From NCBI GenBank assembly GCA_050309705.1, contig JBNRMR010000001.1:1-6961 (forward strand): DNA of 6,961 nucleotides, given 5' to 3'. Origin of the DNA: JBNRMR01 sp050309705. GTDB lineage: Bacteria; Bacillota; Clostridia; Christensenellales; UBA1750. The notes beneath the pieces are model-generated. The model was not told the origin of the DNA. It was given only the letters and a program-made list of their open reading frames with translations, and searched no databases. Position numbers and translations under genes: made by a program. Positions 1-6,145 of the stretch are shown in pieces. Positions within the stretch are counted from its first letter, which is position 1. Every line of letters begins with the position of its first letter.

Positions 1-61
1 GATCTCTTCATTATACTTCTATCCTTTTTGTTATATTTGGCGAATAAAAGCTCGCTGTGGC

Positions 62-67
62 TATAAT
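62..67 (+). promoter_or_regulatory. Candidate -10 box of a leaderless promoter
   Basis: A perfect TATAAT lies here. The best -35 candidate is TTGGCG at 37-42, with a long 19-base spacer, so the match is weak on that side. The ATG of the short remnant at 74 begins 7 bases after the -10 box, about where transcription would start. That ATG has no Shine-Dalgarno site. If the promoter is real, it would give a leaderless message. Confidence is low because the downstream reading frame is broken. Confidence 0.35.
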
Positions 68-73
68 TACATT

Positions 74-142
74 ATGCCAGAAAACCCAAGAAAAAGAAAG
101 AGCCTCGTCATGGATGCGGCCCTGGAGCTTCAATTGTACTAA
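74..142 (+). pseudogene. Probable remnant of a TetR-family regulator N-terminus
   Basis: This 22-codon frame starts at ATG 74 and stops at TAA 140-142. Its first 19 residues (MPENPRKRK, then SLVMDAALEL) look like the start of a TetR/AcrR repressor: a basic tail, then the first helix with the (I/V)xxAALEL pattern that normally continues with F-A-E-x-G. Here it runs into QLY and a stop. I found no continuation of the helix-turn-helix in any plus-strand frame up to the MATE gene, so most of the gene would be deleted rather than only frameshifted. TetR genes often sit next to and control efflux genes, which fits the MATE gene 184 bases downstream. Alternatives are a real short leader peptide or chance resemblance. 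Confidence 0.5.
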
Positions 143-148
143 AAGCGA

Positions 149-177
149 TTGTTATTTCAGCGTCTTTGTTGTAGAAT
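149..177 (+). promoter_or_regulatory. Candidate sigma-A promoter of the MATE operon
   Basis: TTGTTA at 149-154 (4 of 6 to consensus) and TAGAAT at 172-177 (5 of 6) are separated by exactly 17 bases. Transcription would start near 184, giving a leader of about 140 bases before the MATE start codon. I saw no recognisable riboswitch or strong hairpin in that leader. The promoter lies just after the TetR-like remnant, the usual position for a regulated efflux promoter. Confidence 0.45.
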
Positions 178-325
178 GACGGAAGAAGATCCTGGCACGG
201 CATAGGGCATTAAACTCAAAAGCCCAGAATAATTGAATTGAATGCACGATGGATCACCCGCGCATTTCGCTTATTCATCCTTTTCATTCCTTCACCAAAT
301 TTAATGCGTGGGCAGGAGAATTTAA
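178..325 (+). other. Leader region of the MATE operon, no gene seen
   Basis: This stretch follows the candidate promoter and ends at the MATE start. It contains a Shine-Dalgarno site (AGGAGAA, 314-320) with 7 bases between GGAG and the ATG. All frames are short or lack plausible protein character. A frame starting at 238 runs into the MATE gene out of phase and is a shadow. A short GGGC/GCCC inverted match near 206-225 is too weak to call a structure. Confidence 0.4.
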
Positions 326-1711
326 ATGCAACGAAATGTCTTGAAGGACAAGCCAAAACGAACCGGATACGATGGGCCGCTTTTGTTTTCCAACGCGGCT
401 TTAAGATCGCTGATTATCCCTTTAGTCATAGAGCAGATACTCGCGATAACCATCGGCATGGCGGACACCATAATGGTCTCGTATGTGGGCGAGGCGGCGG
501 TGTCCGGCGTCTCGCTTGTGGACTCCATAAACGTGGTGCTCATTCAGGTCTTTGCGGCCATAGCCATCGGGGGATCGATAGTTGCATCACAATATCTAGG
601 AAAAGACGATCCCCAAAGCGCCCGAAGCGCGGCGCGCCAGCTCATATACTCATCCACGGGCATAGCGCTTATAATAACAATTTTTGCCATGGTCTTTAAC
701 AGCCGGATACTAAGCGTAATCTACGGCAACATAGAGGCGGATGTCATGGAGAACGCCCAGAAATATTTCGTGATGACGGTGGCGTCCTATCCCTTTTTGG
801 CGCTAACAAACGCTGGTACATCCATATACCGGGTGGTGGGCAAGACGAGGATCACCATGTATGTTTCGGTGGTGATGAATGTGGTGCACTTGATCGGCAA
901 TGTGATAGCCATCTATATGCTGAACTGGGGGGCAATGGGCGCGGGGGTCTCAACGCTCATCACCAGGATAACCGGCGCCGTTATTGTGATAATGCTGCTG
1001 AGAAAACCTGGCCAGGTCATGTTCCTGGACAAGCTGCACCGCGTCAAGCTGGAGTTTAAAATGATAAAGCAGCTCATGCGCATGGGCATTCCCAACGCTC
1101 TTGAAAACAGCCTTTTTCAGGTGGGCAGGCTCATCGTATCCACACTCGTTTCCTCCCTGGGGACGACGGCCATCGCTGCTAACGCGATTTGCATGCAGGT
1201 ATCGAACTTTGTGAACGTGGTGGGAAGCGGGATCGGCGCGGGGGTGCTGACTGTAATAAGCAGATGCGTCGGCTCGGGTGATTACAGGCAAACGAAGTAC
1301 TATGTGAAAAAGCTGGTGCTGGTGGCCTACGCCGCTGCCGCCGTAATGGACATATTGATGCTGGCATTCAACAAGCCTTTCATATCGATGTATGGACTGA
1401 GCCCCGAGGGAAGGGCCATGGCGCAGGAGATAATAATTTACATACTGATAGCAAATATGTTGTTCTGGGTGCCGGCCTTCCCCTTTGCCAATGTGCTGCG
1501 CGGCGCGGGCGATGTGAGATACACCATGTATGTGTCTTTAATATCGATGTTCGTGTTCAGAGTTGGCCTGTGCTATGTCTTCGTTCTGGTGATGGATATG
1601 GGGCTGTTGGGCATTTATATGGGCATGTTTGTCGACTGGGCCTTCAGGGGGATACTTTTTGCGGCCAGATATTTTACCGGAAAGTGGATGAACAAAAAGG
1701 TAATTGAATAA
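326..1711 (+). CDS. MATE-family efflux transporter
   Basis: This is an integral membrane secondary transporter of the multidrug and toxic compound extrusion family, which exports organic cations, drugs or metabolites in exchange for Na+ or H+. The 461 residues fit the family length. About 12 hydrophobic segments can be seen in two six-helix halves: roughly residues 27-49, 62-84, 107-128, 146-168, 177-199 and 203-225, then six more from 253 to 448. The first half has the typical AxxIGMADTIMVSYVGE region (Asp47) and the loop ASQYLGKDDPQSAR. The second half begins with GIPNALENSLFQVGR, and the conserved LRGAGDVR loop lies near 391-398. ATG 326 is chosen for its AGGAG site. The gene heads a cluster with the SDR 18 bases downstream. 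Substrate cannot be told from sequence, and no established symbol is justified. Confidence 0.93.
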   Translation: MQRNVLKDKPKRTGYDGPLLFSNAALRSLIIPLVIEQILAITIGMADTIMVSYVGEAAVSGVSLVDSINVVLIQVFAAIAIGGSIVASQYLGKDDPQSARSAARQLIYSSTGIALIITIFAMVFNSRILSVIYGNIEADVMENAQKYFVMTVASYPFLALTNAGTSIYRVVGKTRITMYVSVVMNVVHLIGNVIAIYMLNWGAMGAGVSTLITRITGAVIVIMLLRKPGQVMFLDKLHRVKLEFKMIKQLMRMGIPNALENSLFQVGRLIVSTLVSSLGTTAIAANAICMQVSNFVNVVGSGIGAGVLTVISRCVGSGDYRQTKYYVKKLVLVAYAAAAVMDILMLAFNKPFISMYGLSPEGRAMAQEIIIYILIANMLFWVPAFPFANVLRGAGDVRYTMYVSLISMFVFRVGLCYVFVLVMDMGLLGIYMGMFVDWAFRGILFAARYFTGKWMNKKVIE

Positions 1712-1729
1712 TGGCATGGAGGTGGCAAA

Positions 1730-2509
1730 ATGAGATTTGATGGAAAGGTTTGCATCGTAACCGGGGGCGCCCTAGGAATCGGCAGATGCCTGACAAGGGG
1801 GCTTGCGGCCCGGGGCGCGAAGGTGGCGTTTGTTGATATCAACCGCGCCGCGGGCGAGGAAAACGCTGCTTACATAAACAGCCTCAGTGGCAGCGCATCC
1901 TTCTTTCATGGCGATATCGGCAAAGAGGATGATTTGAATCGCTTTGCAAAGGAAGTCATCGATAATTTCACCGGAGTTGATATTCTGATAAACAACGCCT
2001 GCATAAGCCGGAAGGGGCTGCTGTCCGGCTGCGGATACGAAGACTTTAGCCATGTGATGAAGGTGGGCGTTTTAGCGCCATACATGCTGACAAAGCTGTT
2101 CATGCCCCATTTTTTGCCGGGAGCATGTGTTTTGAATATCTCATCCACCAGGGCGTTCATGTCCCAGAAGGACACTGAAAGCTACAGCGCCGCAAAAGGT
2201 GGGATAGAGGCTCTAACCCATGCTATGGCGGCAAGCCTCGCTGGGAAAGTGCGCGTTAACGCAATTGCCCCCGGCTGGATCGACACCGGTGCATATCACG
2301 GTGAAGGCTATCTCCCCAAGCATAGCCAAGCCGATAGGGCCCAGCACACCAGCGGAAGGGTGGGGGAGCCGGAGGATATCTTGAGAGCGGCCATTTTCCT
2401 TTGCGGTGAGGAAAACAGCTTCATAAACGGCCAATGCCTGACAGTCGACGGGGGCATGACCAAGCTTATGATATACACCGATGATAACGGCTGGAAATAT
2501 AATGTATAA
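1730..2509 (+). CDS. SDR-family NAD(P)-dependent oxidoreductase
   Basis: This is a classical short-chain dehydrogenase/reductase of 259 residues, a soluble Rossmann-fold enzyme that oxidises or reduces an alcohol/carbonyl pair. Seen in order: the dinucleotide-binding TGGALGIG (11-18); Asp36 at the end of beta-2, which favours NAD(H); GD at 61-62; NNAC (88-91; the last residue is usually Gly); catalytic Ser139 in NISST; Tyr152 and Lys156 in YSAAK; PGWIDT (181-186); and the C-terminal TVDGG (238-242). The usual catalytic-tetrad Asn position, about 40 residues before Tyr152, reads VG (112-113), so Asn is missing. The start is supported by GGAGGTG at 1718-1724. It lies 18 bases after the MATE stop, so it is probably cotranscribed. 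The C-terminal GWKYNV tail resembles SDRs I recall from Clostridia. Substrate is unknown. Confidence 0.92.
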   Translation: MRFDGKVCIVTGGALGIGRCLTRGLAARGAKVAFVDINRAAGEENAAYINSLSGSASFFHGDIGKEDDLNRFAKEVIDNFTGVDILINNACISRKGLLSGCGYEDFSHVMKVGVLAPYMLTKLFMPHFLPGACVLNISSTRAFMSQKDTESYSAAKGGIEALTHAMAASLAGKVRVNAIAPGWIDTGAYHGEGYLPKHSQADRAQHTSGRVGEPEDILRAAIFLCGEENSFINGQCLTVDGGMTKLMIYTDDNGWKYNV

Positions 2510-2552
2510 CAGGGACTCCTGTGAAAACACTTGAGATAGCGGGGGGAAATAT

Positions 2553-3149
2553 ATGGAATTGGAATTCATTAACATCGAGGGCCATTATGGCGGCGATCAA
2601 CACTGGCTCCCAACGGAGCTGATGAGAAGGGGAGGATGCTCCACCGTGACCGCCGCCGAAATTTGCGCTTTCCTCGCCTCCAAAGATAATGCCCTTAGGA
2701 ATCTTTATCCCGGTGATCCTTCGGCCATAACAAAGAACGAATTTGTCGCTTTTTGCAAGAGCATGTTTAAGTTCGTATATCCGCGCCTGGGAGGGCTAAC
2801 GAAACTTTCGCTCTACACAGGCGGCTTTGAAGCCTATGCGAAAACCGTCGGGATTGAGCTTGAATTTGAAACGCTTACGGGCGATCTTCCCTATGAACAA
2901 GCTGCTGAGTTTCTGGTGAAGGCCATTGACGATGGATGCTGCCTGCCCTGCTTGCTGCTGAACCACCATGACGAAAGCTTGGACGATATTATCTGGCACT
3001 GGTTCACACTGACCGGCTATGAGTTGCACATGGGCGAGCTTTACGCGATATATGCAACATATGGCAAGAGGGGCGTCGTTCCATTGCGCCATATGTGGAA
3101 CACAGAGAGGCGCAAAAAGGGCGGGATGATCAGGATCCGCAGTAAGTGA
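2553..3149 (+). CDS. Conserved clostridial protein with papain/C39-like Cys-His motifs
   Basis: I do not recognise a named gene, but the 198 residues match from memory a conserved family common in Clostridia. There is no signal peptide and no clear membrane helix, so it is probably cytoplasmic. Near the N-terminus, Gln16 (GGDQHW) and Cys29 in GGCSTVTAAE, at the start of a helix, resemble the nucleophile region of papain-like or C39-like cysteine peptidases. His149 in WHWFTLTGY resembles their catalytic His strand, followed by a TYGKRG strand (169-174). No clear Asn/Asp follows the His, so activity is uncertain. A peptidase, transglutaminase-like or inactive fold is possible. The ribosome site is an unusual GGGGGGA (2541-2547), unlike the AGGAG sites of its neighbours. 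It starts 43 bases after the SDR and is probably the last gene of the operon. Confidence 0.85.
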   Translation: MELEFINIEGHYGGDQHWLPTELMRRGGCSTVTAAEICAFLASKDNALRNLYPGDPSAITKNEFVAFCKSMFKFVYPRLGGLTKLSLYTGGFEAYAKTVGIELEFETLTGDLPYEQAAEFLVKAIDDGCCLPCLLLNHHDESLDDIIWHWFTLTGYELHMGELYAIYATYGKRGVVPLRHMWNTERRKKGGMIRIRSK

Positions 3150-3157
3150 CAGTCAAT

Positions 3158-3345
3158 GCAGAATGGGTGACGCCGGGTTCTGCCCCGCACCACTCTGGGG
3201 CCTTGCCCACGCCCACACAAGGGGACTTATCCTCTTGACCCCGAAAAGTAATTAAGAGGGATTAAAGGGGCCGACCTTTAGCGGGAGCTGGAGGGCAGCG
3301 CCCTGGGAGAGATGGCGGGCCATCAGAACGCTCCGTCCCATCGGC
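3158..3345 (+). ncRNA. Hairpin-rich intergenic element, possible 3' UTR structure or repeat
   Basis: No gene is seen here, but short inverted repeats follow one another: GCAGAA/TTCTGC (3158-3163, 3178-3183); GCCCC/GGGGC (3182-3186, 3197-3201); AAGGGGA/TCCTCTT (3219-3225, 3230-3236); TAAAGG/CCTTTA (3263-3268, 3275-3280); AGGGC/GCCCT (3292-3296, 3300-3304); GATGG/CCATC (3311-3315, 3320-3324). The 3219-3236 stem is complete only if a G-U pair is allowed on the plus-strand RNA. On the minus strand that pair would be A-C. This favours a plus-strand transcript. The GGGCAGCGCCC core resembles GC-rich intergenic repeats I recall from clostridial genomes. It could be the operon's 3' UTR, a dispersed repeat or a small RNA. 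Confidence 0.4.
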
Positions 3346-3353
3346 TCGAAGTA

Positions 3354-3382
3354 AAAACCCCCGGAGAACATCCGGGGGTTTT
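3354..3382. terminator. Bidirectional intrinsic terminator between convergent operons
   Basis: A perfect stem of CCCCCGGA (3358-3365) and TCCGGGGG (3371-3378) with loop GAACA is flanked by AAAA on one side and TTTT on the other. Both strands therefore give a GC stem followed by a U run. On the minus strand it lies 14 bases after the copA stop. On the plus strand it lies about 205 bases after the last gene of the MATE operon. Confidence 0.9.
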
Positions 3383-3395
3383 ATATTGCTGCGGC

Positions 3396-3596
3396 TCAGT
3401 CGATGGAAGTGACCTGGTAGCCGGCATCGGTGATGGCAGACTTAATGGCCTCATCCGAGGCGTTGCCTGTGACATAAGCGGCATTATCGGCAAGGACGAC
3501 CTCCGCTTGAACGCCGTCCAGAGCCTCCAAGGCCTTTTTCACATGTGCGACGCAGTTCTTGCATGACATGCCGTCGATCTTAACGGTCTTTTTCAT
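3396..3596 (-). CDS. copZ: CopZ-like copper chaperone nested in the copA 3' end (possible internal start)
   Basis: The last 66 codons of copA form a complete HMA copper-binding domain of chaperone size, starting MKKTVKIDGM with the Cu(I) motif MSCKNC (Cys11 and Cys14 of the short form). Its ATG is in frame with copA and is preceded by AAAGGAG (3611-3605) with an 8-base spacer, a strong Shine-Dalgarno site with no protein-level reason to exist inside a gene. In Firmicutes a free CopZ is usually a separate 66-70 residue protein that delivers Cu(I) to CopA. I infer that ribosomes can start here and make free CopZ beside the fused form. The same DNA could simply be a fused domain with a relic start site. 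The domain itself is certain; independent translation is not shown. Confidence 0.55.
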   Translation of the reverse strand: MKKTVKIDGMSCKNCVAHVKKALEALDGVQAEVVLADNAAYVTGNASDEAIKSAITDAGYQVTSID

Positions 3597-5954
3597 ATTT
3601 TCATCTCCTTTATTATTGAGGGTCATAATATGCTCTTCGCTATCTGAGTTTGAATGAAACCTTCTTCTGTCGCGCTGCTGCTCGCTCCGGCTATATTCAG
3701 ACTTAAAAAGATTGAGCCTGAGGGAGTTCAAAACCACGCTGACTGAAGAAAGGCTCATGGCCGCTGCCGCAACCATGGGGTTCATTCCAAAGCCAGCGAT
3801 TGCATACAGCAGGCCCGCCGCAAGAGGGATGCAGGCGGTATTGTAGAAAAACGCCCAGAAAAGATTGGACTTGATGTTCTTAAGGGTGGCCCGGCTGAGT
3901 CTTACCGCCAGGACAGCGTCCATAAGATCGCTCTTCATAAGCACCACGTCAGCCGACTCAACCGCGATGTCGGTGCCCGCGCCGATGGCGATGCCCACAT
4001 CAGCCCGCTTGAGGGCAGGCGCGTCGTTTATGCCGTCGCCGATCATGGCCACATGGCCTTTCTCCTGAAGGAGACGCACGGCCTGCTCTTTGTCTGTGGG
4101 CAAAACCTGTGCAAAGATATCGCTTATGCCGAGGCGTTTGCCGATTGCTCTGGCAGTATTTTCGTTGTCCCCGGTGAGCATCACCACCGAAAGCCCCAGG
4201 TTTTTAAGGAGCTTAACGGCCGTTTTGCTGCTGGGCTTGGGCACGTCCGCCAGGGCGATCATGCCTTTGAGCCGGCCTTCATTAGCGAAGTACAAAACGG
4301 TCTTGCCTTCGTTTGAAAGAGCGGCGGCCTTTTCGCTGATTGCGTCGGCGCTTACGCCGCTTTCGGCCATAAAGTCTGCGTTTCCTGCAAGCCAGCTTTC
4401 GCCTGATATGCTGGCTTTTATGCCCCTTCCGGCAACAGCTTCAAAGCCCTGGGCTTCATAAAGGGCGATGCCTCTGCTCTCCGCCTCGCTGACTATGGCT
4501 GATGCCAGCACATGCTCCGAAAGCTTTTCCACCGAGGCGGCCATATTCAAAAGCCCTGCTTCATCAAGGCCATCCGTGGGGACGATATCCGTCACGGAGG
4601 GCTTGCCCTCGGTCAAAGTTCCGGTCTTGTCCAGCACGACTGTCTTAACCTTGCTGAGTTCCTCAAGGGCTTCGGCGGTCTTGAAAAGAACGCCGTTTTT
4701 CGCCCCTCTGCCGGTGCCGACCATTATCGCCACTGGTGTGGCAAGGCCCAATGCACATGGGCAGGATATGACCAGCACCGCTATCGCCGACGACATTGCA
4801 AAGGAAAAGCTCTGCCCGCCGATGAGCCAGGCGATGCAGGTAACAAGGGCGATGCCTATTACCACCGGCACGAAAACCCCGCTGACCTTGTCCGCCAGTT
4901 TGGCGATGGGCGCCTTGCTGGCGCCGGCTTCCTCCACCAAAGCGATCATTTTAGCGAGGGTGGTGTCTGCGCCGACGCTCTGAGCCCGCATGGTTATATA
5001 GCCGGATGATATCACAGACGCGCAAAGGAGCCTGTCGCCCTCCGCCTTTTCAACGGGCATGCTCTCTCCTGTAAGTGCGCTTTCGTCTGCCTGGGCGTTG
5101 CCGGAAATGACTGCTCCATCCACGGGCACTGCGCTGCCCTGGCGAACGATAAGAATGTCGCCCACCTGCACTTCCTCCACAGGCACCTCGGTTTCAATTC
5201 CGTTTTTGACCACGAAAGCCGTCTTGGGCGAAAGATCCGCCAGGGCTGCAAGGGCGTCCGAGGTCCTCCCCTTAGCCTTTGCCTCAAGGAATTTACCCAT
5301 GGTTATCAGGGTCAATATCATGGCGGCTGATTCAAAGTAAAGATCCATGGCGCTTGAGTGGGCGGCGTTAAGATTGCCTGCGCCGAGGGACATGGCCATC
5401 GAGTACATGGCGGCAACGCTGTAGACCACCGCAGCGCTGGCACCGATGGCAATCAGCGTGTCCATATTGGGGGCGCCGTGGAAAAGGGAGCGGAAGCCCC
5501 GGGTGAAGTAGGAAAGGTTAATGACGATTATTGGCGCCGTCAGCAAAAGCTGGGTGAATGCAAAGACCATGGAGTTTTCCATTCCGGTCATGAATGCGGG
5601 CAGGGGGGCCCCCATCATGTGGCCCATGGATATATAGAAAAGGGGCAGCATGAAAACGAGGGAAGAAATGAACCGCATTTTATATTCTGCGATATCGTCG
5701 TCAAAGGAATTGAGGGCGGGCTTTGCGGCCTCGGTTTTCGCTGCCTGAAAAAGCGATGCGCCATAGCCGGCTTTTTCCACCGCCTTTATAATGTCATGGG
5801 GGGACGAAAGGCTTTCGTCATATTCAACCGTCATGGACCGGCCCAATAGGCTTACATCGGCGCTCATGACTCCATCTATTTTTTTCACGGCCTTGTCGAC
5901 ATGCGCGCTGCACGCGGAGCATGTCATGCCGGTAACTTCAAAACGCTGCTTCAT
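3396..5954 (-). CDS. copA: Cu(I)-exporting P1B-type ATPase with N- and C-terminal HMA domains
   Basis: This membrane pump uses ATP to export Cu(I) (possibly Ag(I)) from the cytoplasm. The 852 residues hold, in order: an N-terminal HMA domain with MTCSAC (Cys12, Cys15); two extra helices (about 95-112 and 126-146); the actuator TGE (295-297); CPC in the metal-binding helix (398-400); phosphorylation site DKTGT (Asp442); SEH (479-481); TGDN (594-597); and GDGINDAP (639-646). The last helices carry YN (704-705) and MSLSS (733-737), the P1B-1 copper signature. A polar linker (751-786) then leads to a second, CopZ-like HMA domain (787-852; Cys798, Cys801), longer than the usual pump end. The usual HP motif reads HV (His481-Val482). 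The start has AAAGGAGG 6 bases upstream. It seems to be transcribed alone, with a terminator just after its stop. Confidence 0.96.
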   Translation of the reverse strand: MKQRFEVTGMTCSACSAHVDKAVKKIDGVMSADVSLLGRSMTVEYDESLSSPHDIIKAVEKAGYGASLFQAAKTEAAKPALNSFDDDIAEYKMRFISSLVFMLPLFYISMGHMMGAPLPAFMTGMENSMVFAFTQLLLTAPIIVINLSYFTRGFRSLFHGAPNMDTLIAIGASAAVVYSVAAMYSMAMSLGAGNLNAAHSSAMDLYFESAAMILTLITMGKFLEAKAKGRTSDALAALADLSPKTAFVVKNGIETEVPVEEVQVGDILIVRQGSAVPVDGAVISGNAQADESALTGESMPVEKAEGDRLLCASVISSGYITMRAQSVGADTTLAKMIALVEEAGASKAPIAKLADKVSGVFVPVVIGIALVTCIAWLIGGQSFSFAMSSAIAVLVISCPCALGLATPVAIMVGTGRGAKNGVLFKTAEALEELSKVKTVVLDKTGTLTEGKPSVTDIVPTDGLDEAGLLNMAASVEKLSEHVLASAIVSEAESRGIALYEAQGFEAVAGRGIKASISGESWLAGNADFMAESGVSADAISEKAAALSNEGKTVLYFANEGRLKGMIALADVPKPSSKTAVKLLKNLGLSVVMLTGDNENTARAIGKRLGISDIFAQVLPTDKEQAVRLLQEKGHVAMIGDGINDAPALKRADVGIAIGAGTDIAVESADVVLMKSDLMDAVLAVRLSRATLKNIKSNLFWAFFYNTACIPLAAGLLYAIAGFGMNPMVAAAAMSLSSVSVVLNSLRLNLFKSEYSRSEQQRDRRRFHSNSDSEEHIMTLNNKGDENMKKTVKIDGMSCKNCVAHVKKALEALDGVQAEVVLADNAAYVTGNASDEAIKSAITDAGYQVTSID
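3604..3611 (-). promoter_or_regulatory. Internal Shine-Dalgarno site for nested copZ
   Basis: On the minus strand this reads AAAGGAGA, followed by seven bases and ATG at 3596. It is as strong as the copA site itself (AAAGGAGG). It lies inside the copA reading frame, where it encodes Lys-Gly-Asp, so it is the main evidence for internal translation start. Confidence 0.7.
3625..3654 (-). promoter_or_regulatory. Weak internal promoter-like element ahead of copZ
   Basis: On the minus strand, TTCAAA (3654-3649, 4 of 6) and TATTAT (3630-3625, 5 of 6) are 18 bases apart. Transcription would begin near 3618, leaving a leader of about 20 bases with the copZ Shine-Dalgarno site inside it. AT-rich linker sequence can give such a match by chance. 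Confidence 0.3.
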
Positions 5955-5960
5955 GGTTAA

Positions 5961-5968
5961 CCTCCTTT
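5961..5968 (-). promoter_or_regulatory. copA ribosome binding site
   Basis: The minus strand reads AAAGGAGG with 6 bases to the ATG at 5954. This settles the copA start, which also lies directly before the first strand of the N-terminal HMA domain. Confidence 0.85.
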
Positions 5969-5983
5969 AACCTGCTTAATCAC

Positions 5984-6012
5984 ATCATATAACTAAGAAT
6001 TCCCTTTGTCAA
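5984..6012 (-). promoter_or_regulatory. Near-consensus sigma-A promoter of copA
   Basis: On the minus strand, a perfect TTGACA (6012-6007) and TATGAT (5989-5984, 5 of 6) are separated by exactly 17 bases. Transcription would start near 5977, about 23 bases before the copA ATG. Such a strong core promoter suggests control by a repressor. I could not find a clear CopY-type box (TACAnnTGTA), a CsoR-type GC-rich palindrome or a CueR-type 19-base spacer here. No copper regulator gene is in the window. Confidence 0.8.
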
Positions 6013-6082
6013 TCGCTGAACTTGCTCCGCTTATGTAGGCATACTAACAAATCTATTATTTTCGGATTTTTTCGATATTTAT

Positions 6083-6111
6083 GCATGTAATTGCCCAAAG
6101 GTGAACATAAT
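6083..6111 (+). promoter_or_regulatory. Possible forespore (sigma-G-like) promoter of the SANT-like gene
   Basis: GCATG (6083-6087) and CATAATT (6106-6112) are 18 bases apart. They resemble the Bacillus sigma-G pattern as I recall it (GHATR, then CATnHTA), with one mismatch at the last base. Myb-like RsfA proteins of Bacillus are forespore-expressed, which makes this worth noting. It overlaps a sigma-A candidate, and the region is AT-rich. Confidence 0.25.
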
Positions 6112-6119
6112 TTTAGTAT
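6091..6119 (+). promoter_or_regulatory. Candidate sigma-A promoter of the SANT-like gene
   Basis: TTGCCC (6091-6096, 4 of 6) and TAGTAT (6114-6119, 4 of 6) are 17 bases apart. Transcription would start near 6126, after the in-frame GTG at 6101 but before the Shine-Dalgarno site at 6132. This supports the TTG start at 6146. Confidence 0.35.
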
Positions 6120-6145
6120 GGAATCATAAATGGGAGGTATTTATT

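Larger units (their letters stand above)
3597..3704 (-). other. copA-copZ linker that looks like a read-through intergenic region
   Basis: These 36 codons (CopA residues 751-786) follow the end of the pump core (NSLRLNLF). They encode a polar, Arg/Ser/Glu-rich string (for example RSEQQRDRRR) with no domain character. The DNA carries signals expected between genes: a promoter-like element at 3654-3625 and a Shine-Dalgarno site at 3611-3605. The simplest reading is that an ancestral copA stop was lost and the copA-copZ spacer became coding. Confidence 0.5.

Noticed and set aside
178..325. Riboswitch in the MATE leader
   Set aside because: I looked for conserved stems and a terminator before the start codon and saw only short chance pairings.
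238..699. 153-codon plus-strand frame overlapping the MATE start
   Set aside because: It overlaps most of the MATE N-terminal half in another phase. Its Arg/His/Gly-rich product has no recognisable domain.
4468..5009. Two long plus-strand frames opposite copA
   Set aside because: They are shadows of the copA coding strand. Their products are Ala/Ser/Thr-rich or His/Gly-rich with no domain, and the minus frame has every P-type ATPase motif.
5358..5849. 163-codon plus-strand frame opposite the copA 5' half
   Set aside because: It is Gly/His-rich and antisense to the HMA and membrane region of CopA, with no ribosome site. A shadow.
6013..6090. Possible copper-regulator operator between the divergent promoters
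   Set aside because: ATGCAT (6081-6086) and a loose GTA/TAC pair near 6036 are present, but neither matches CopY, CsoR or CueR sites well enough to call.
6101..6145. GTG at 6101 as start of the SANT-like gene
   Set aside because: It lacks a good ribosome site, overlaps the likely promoter boxes, and adds 15 residues without family character. TTG 6146 has GGGAGG at good spacing.
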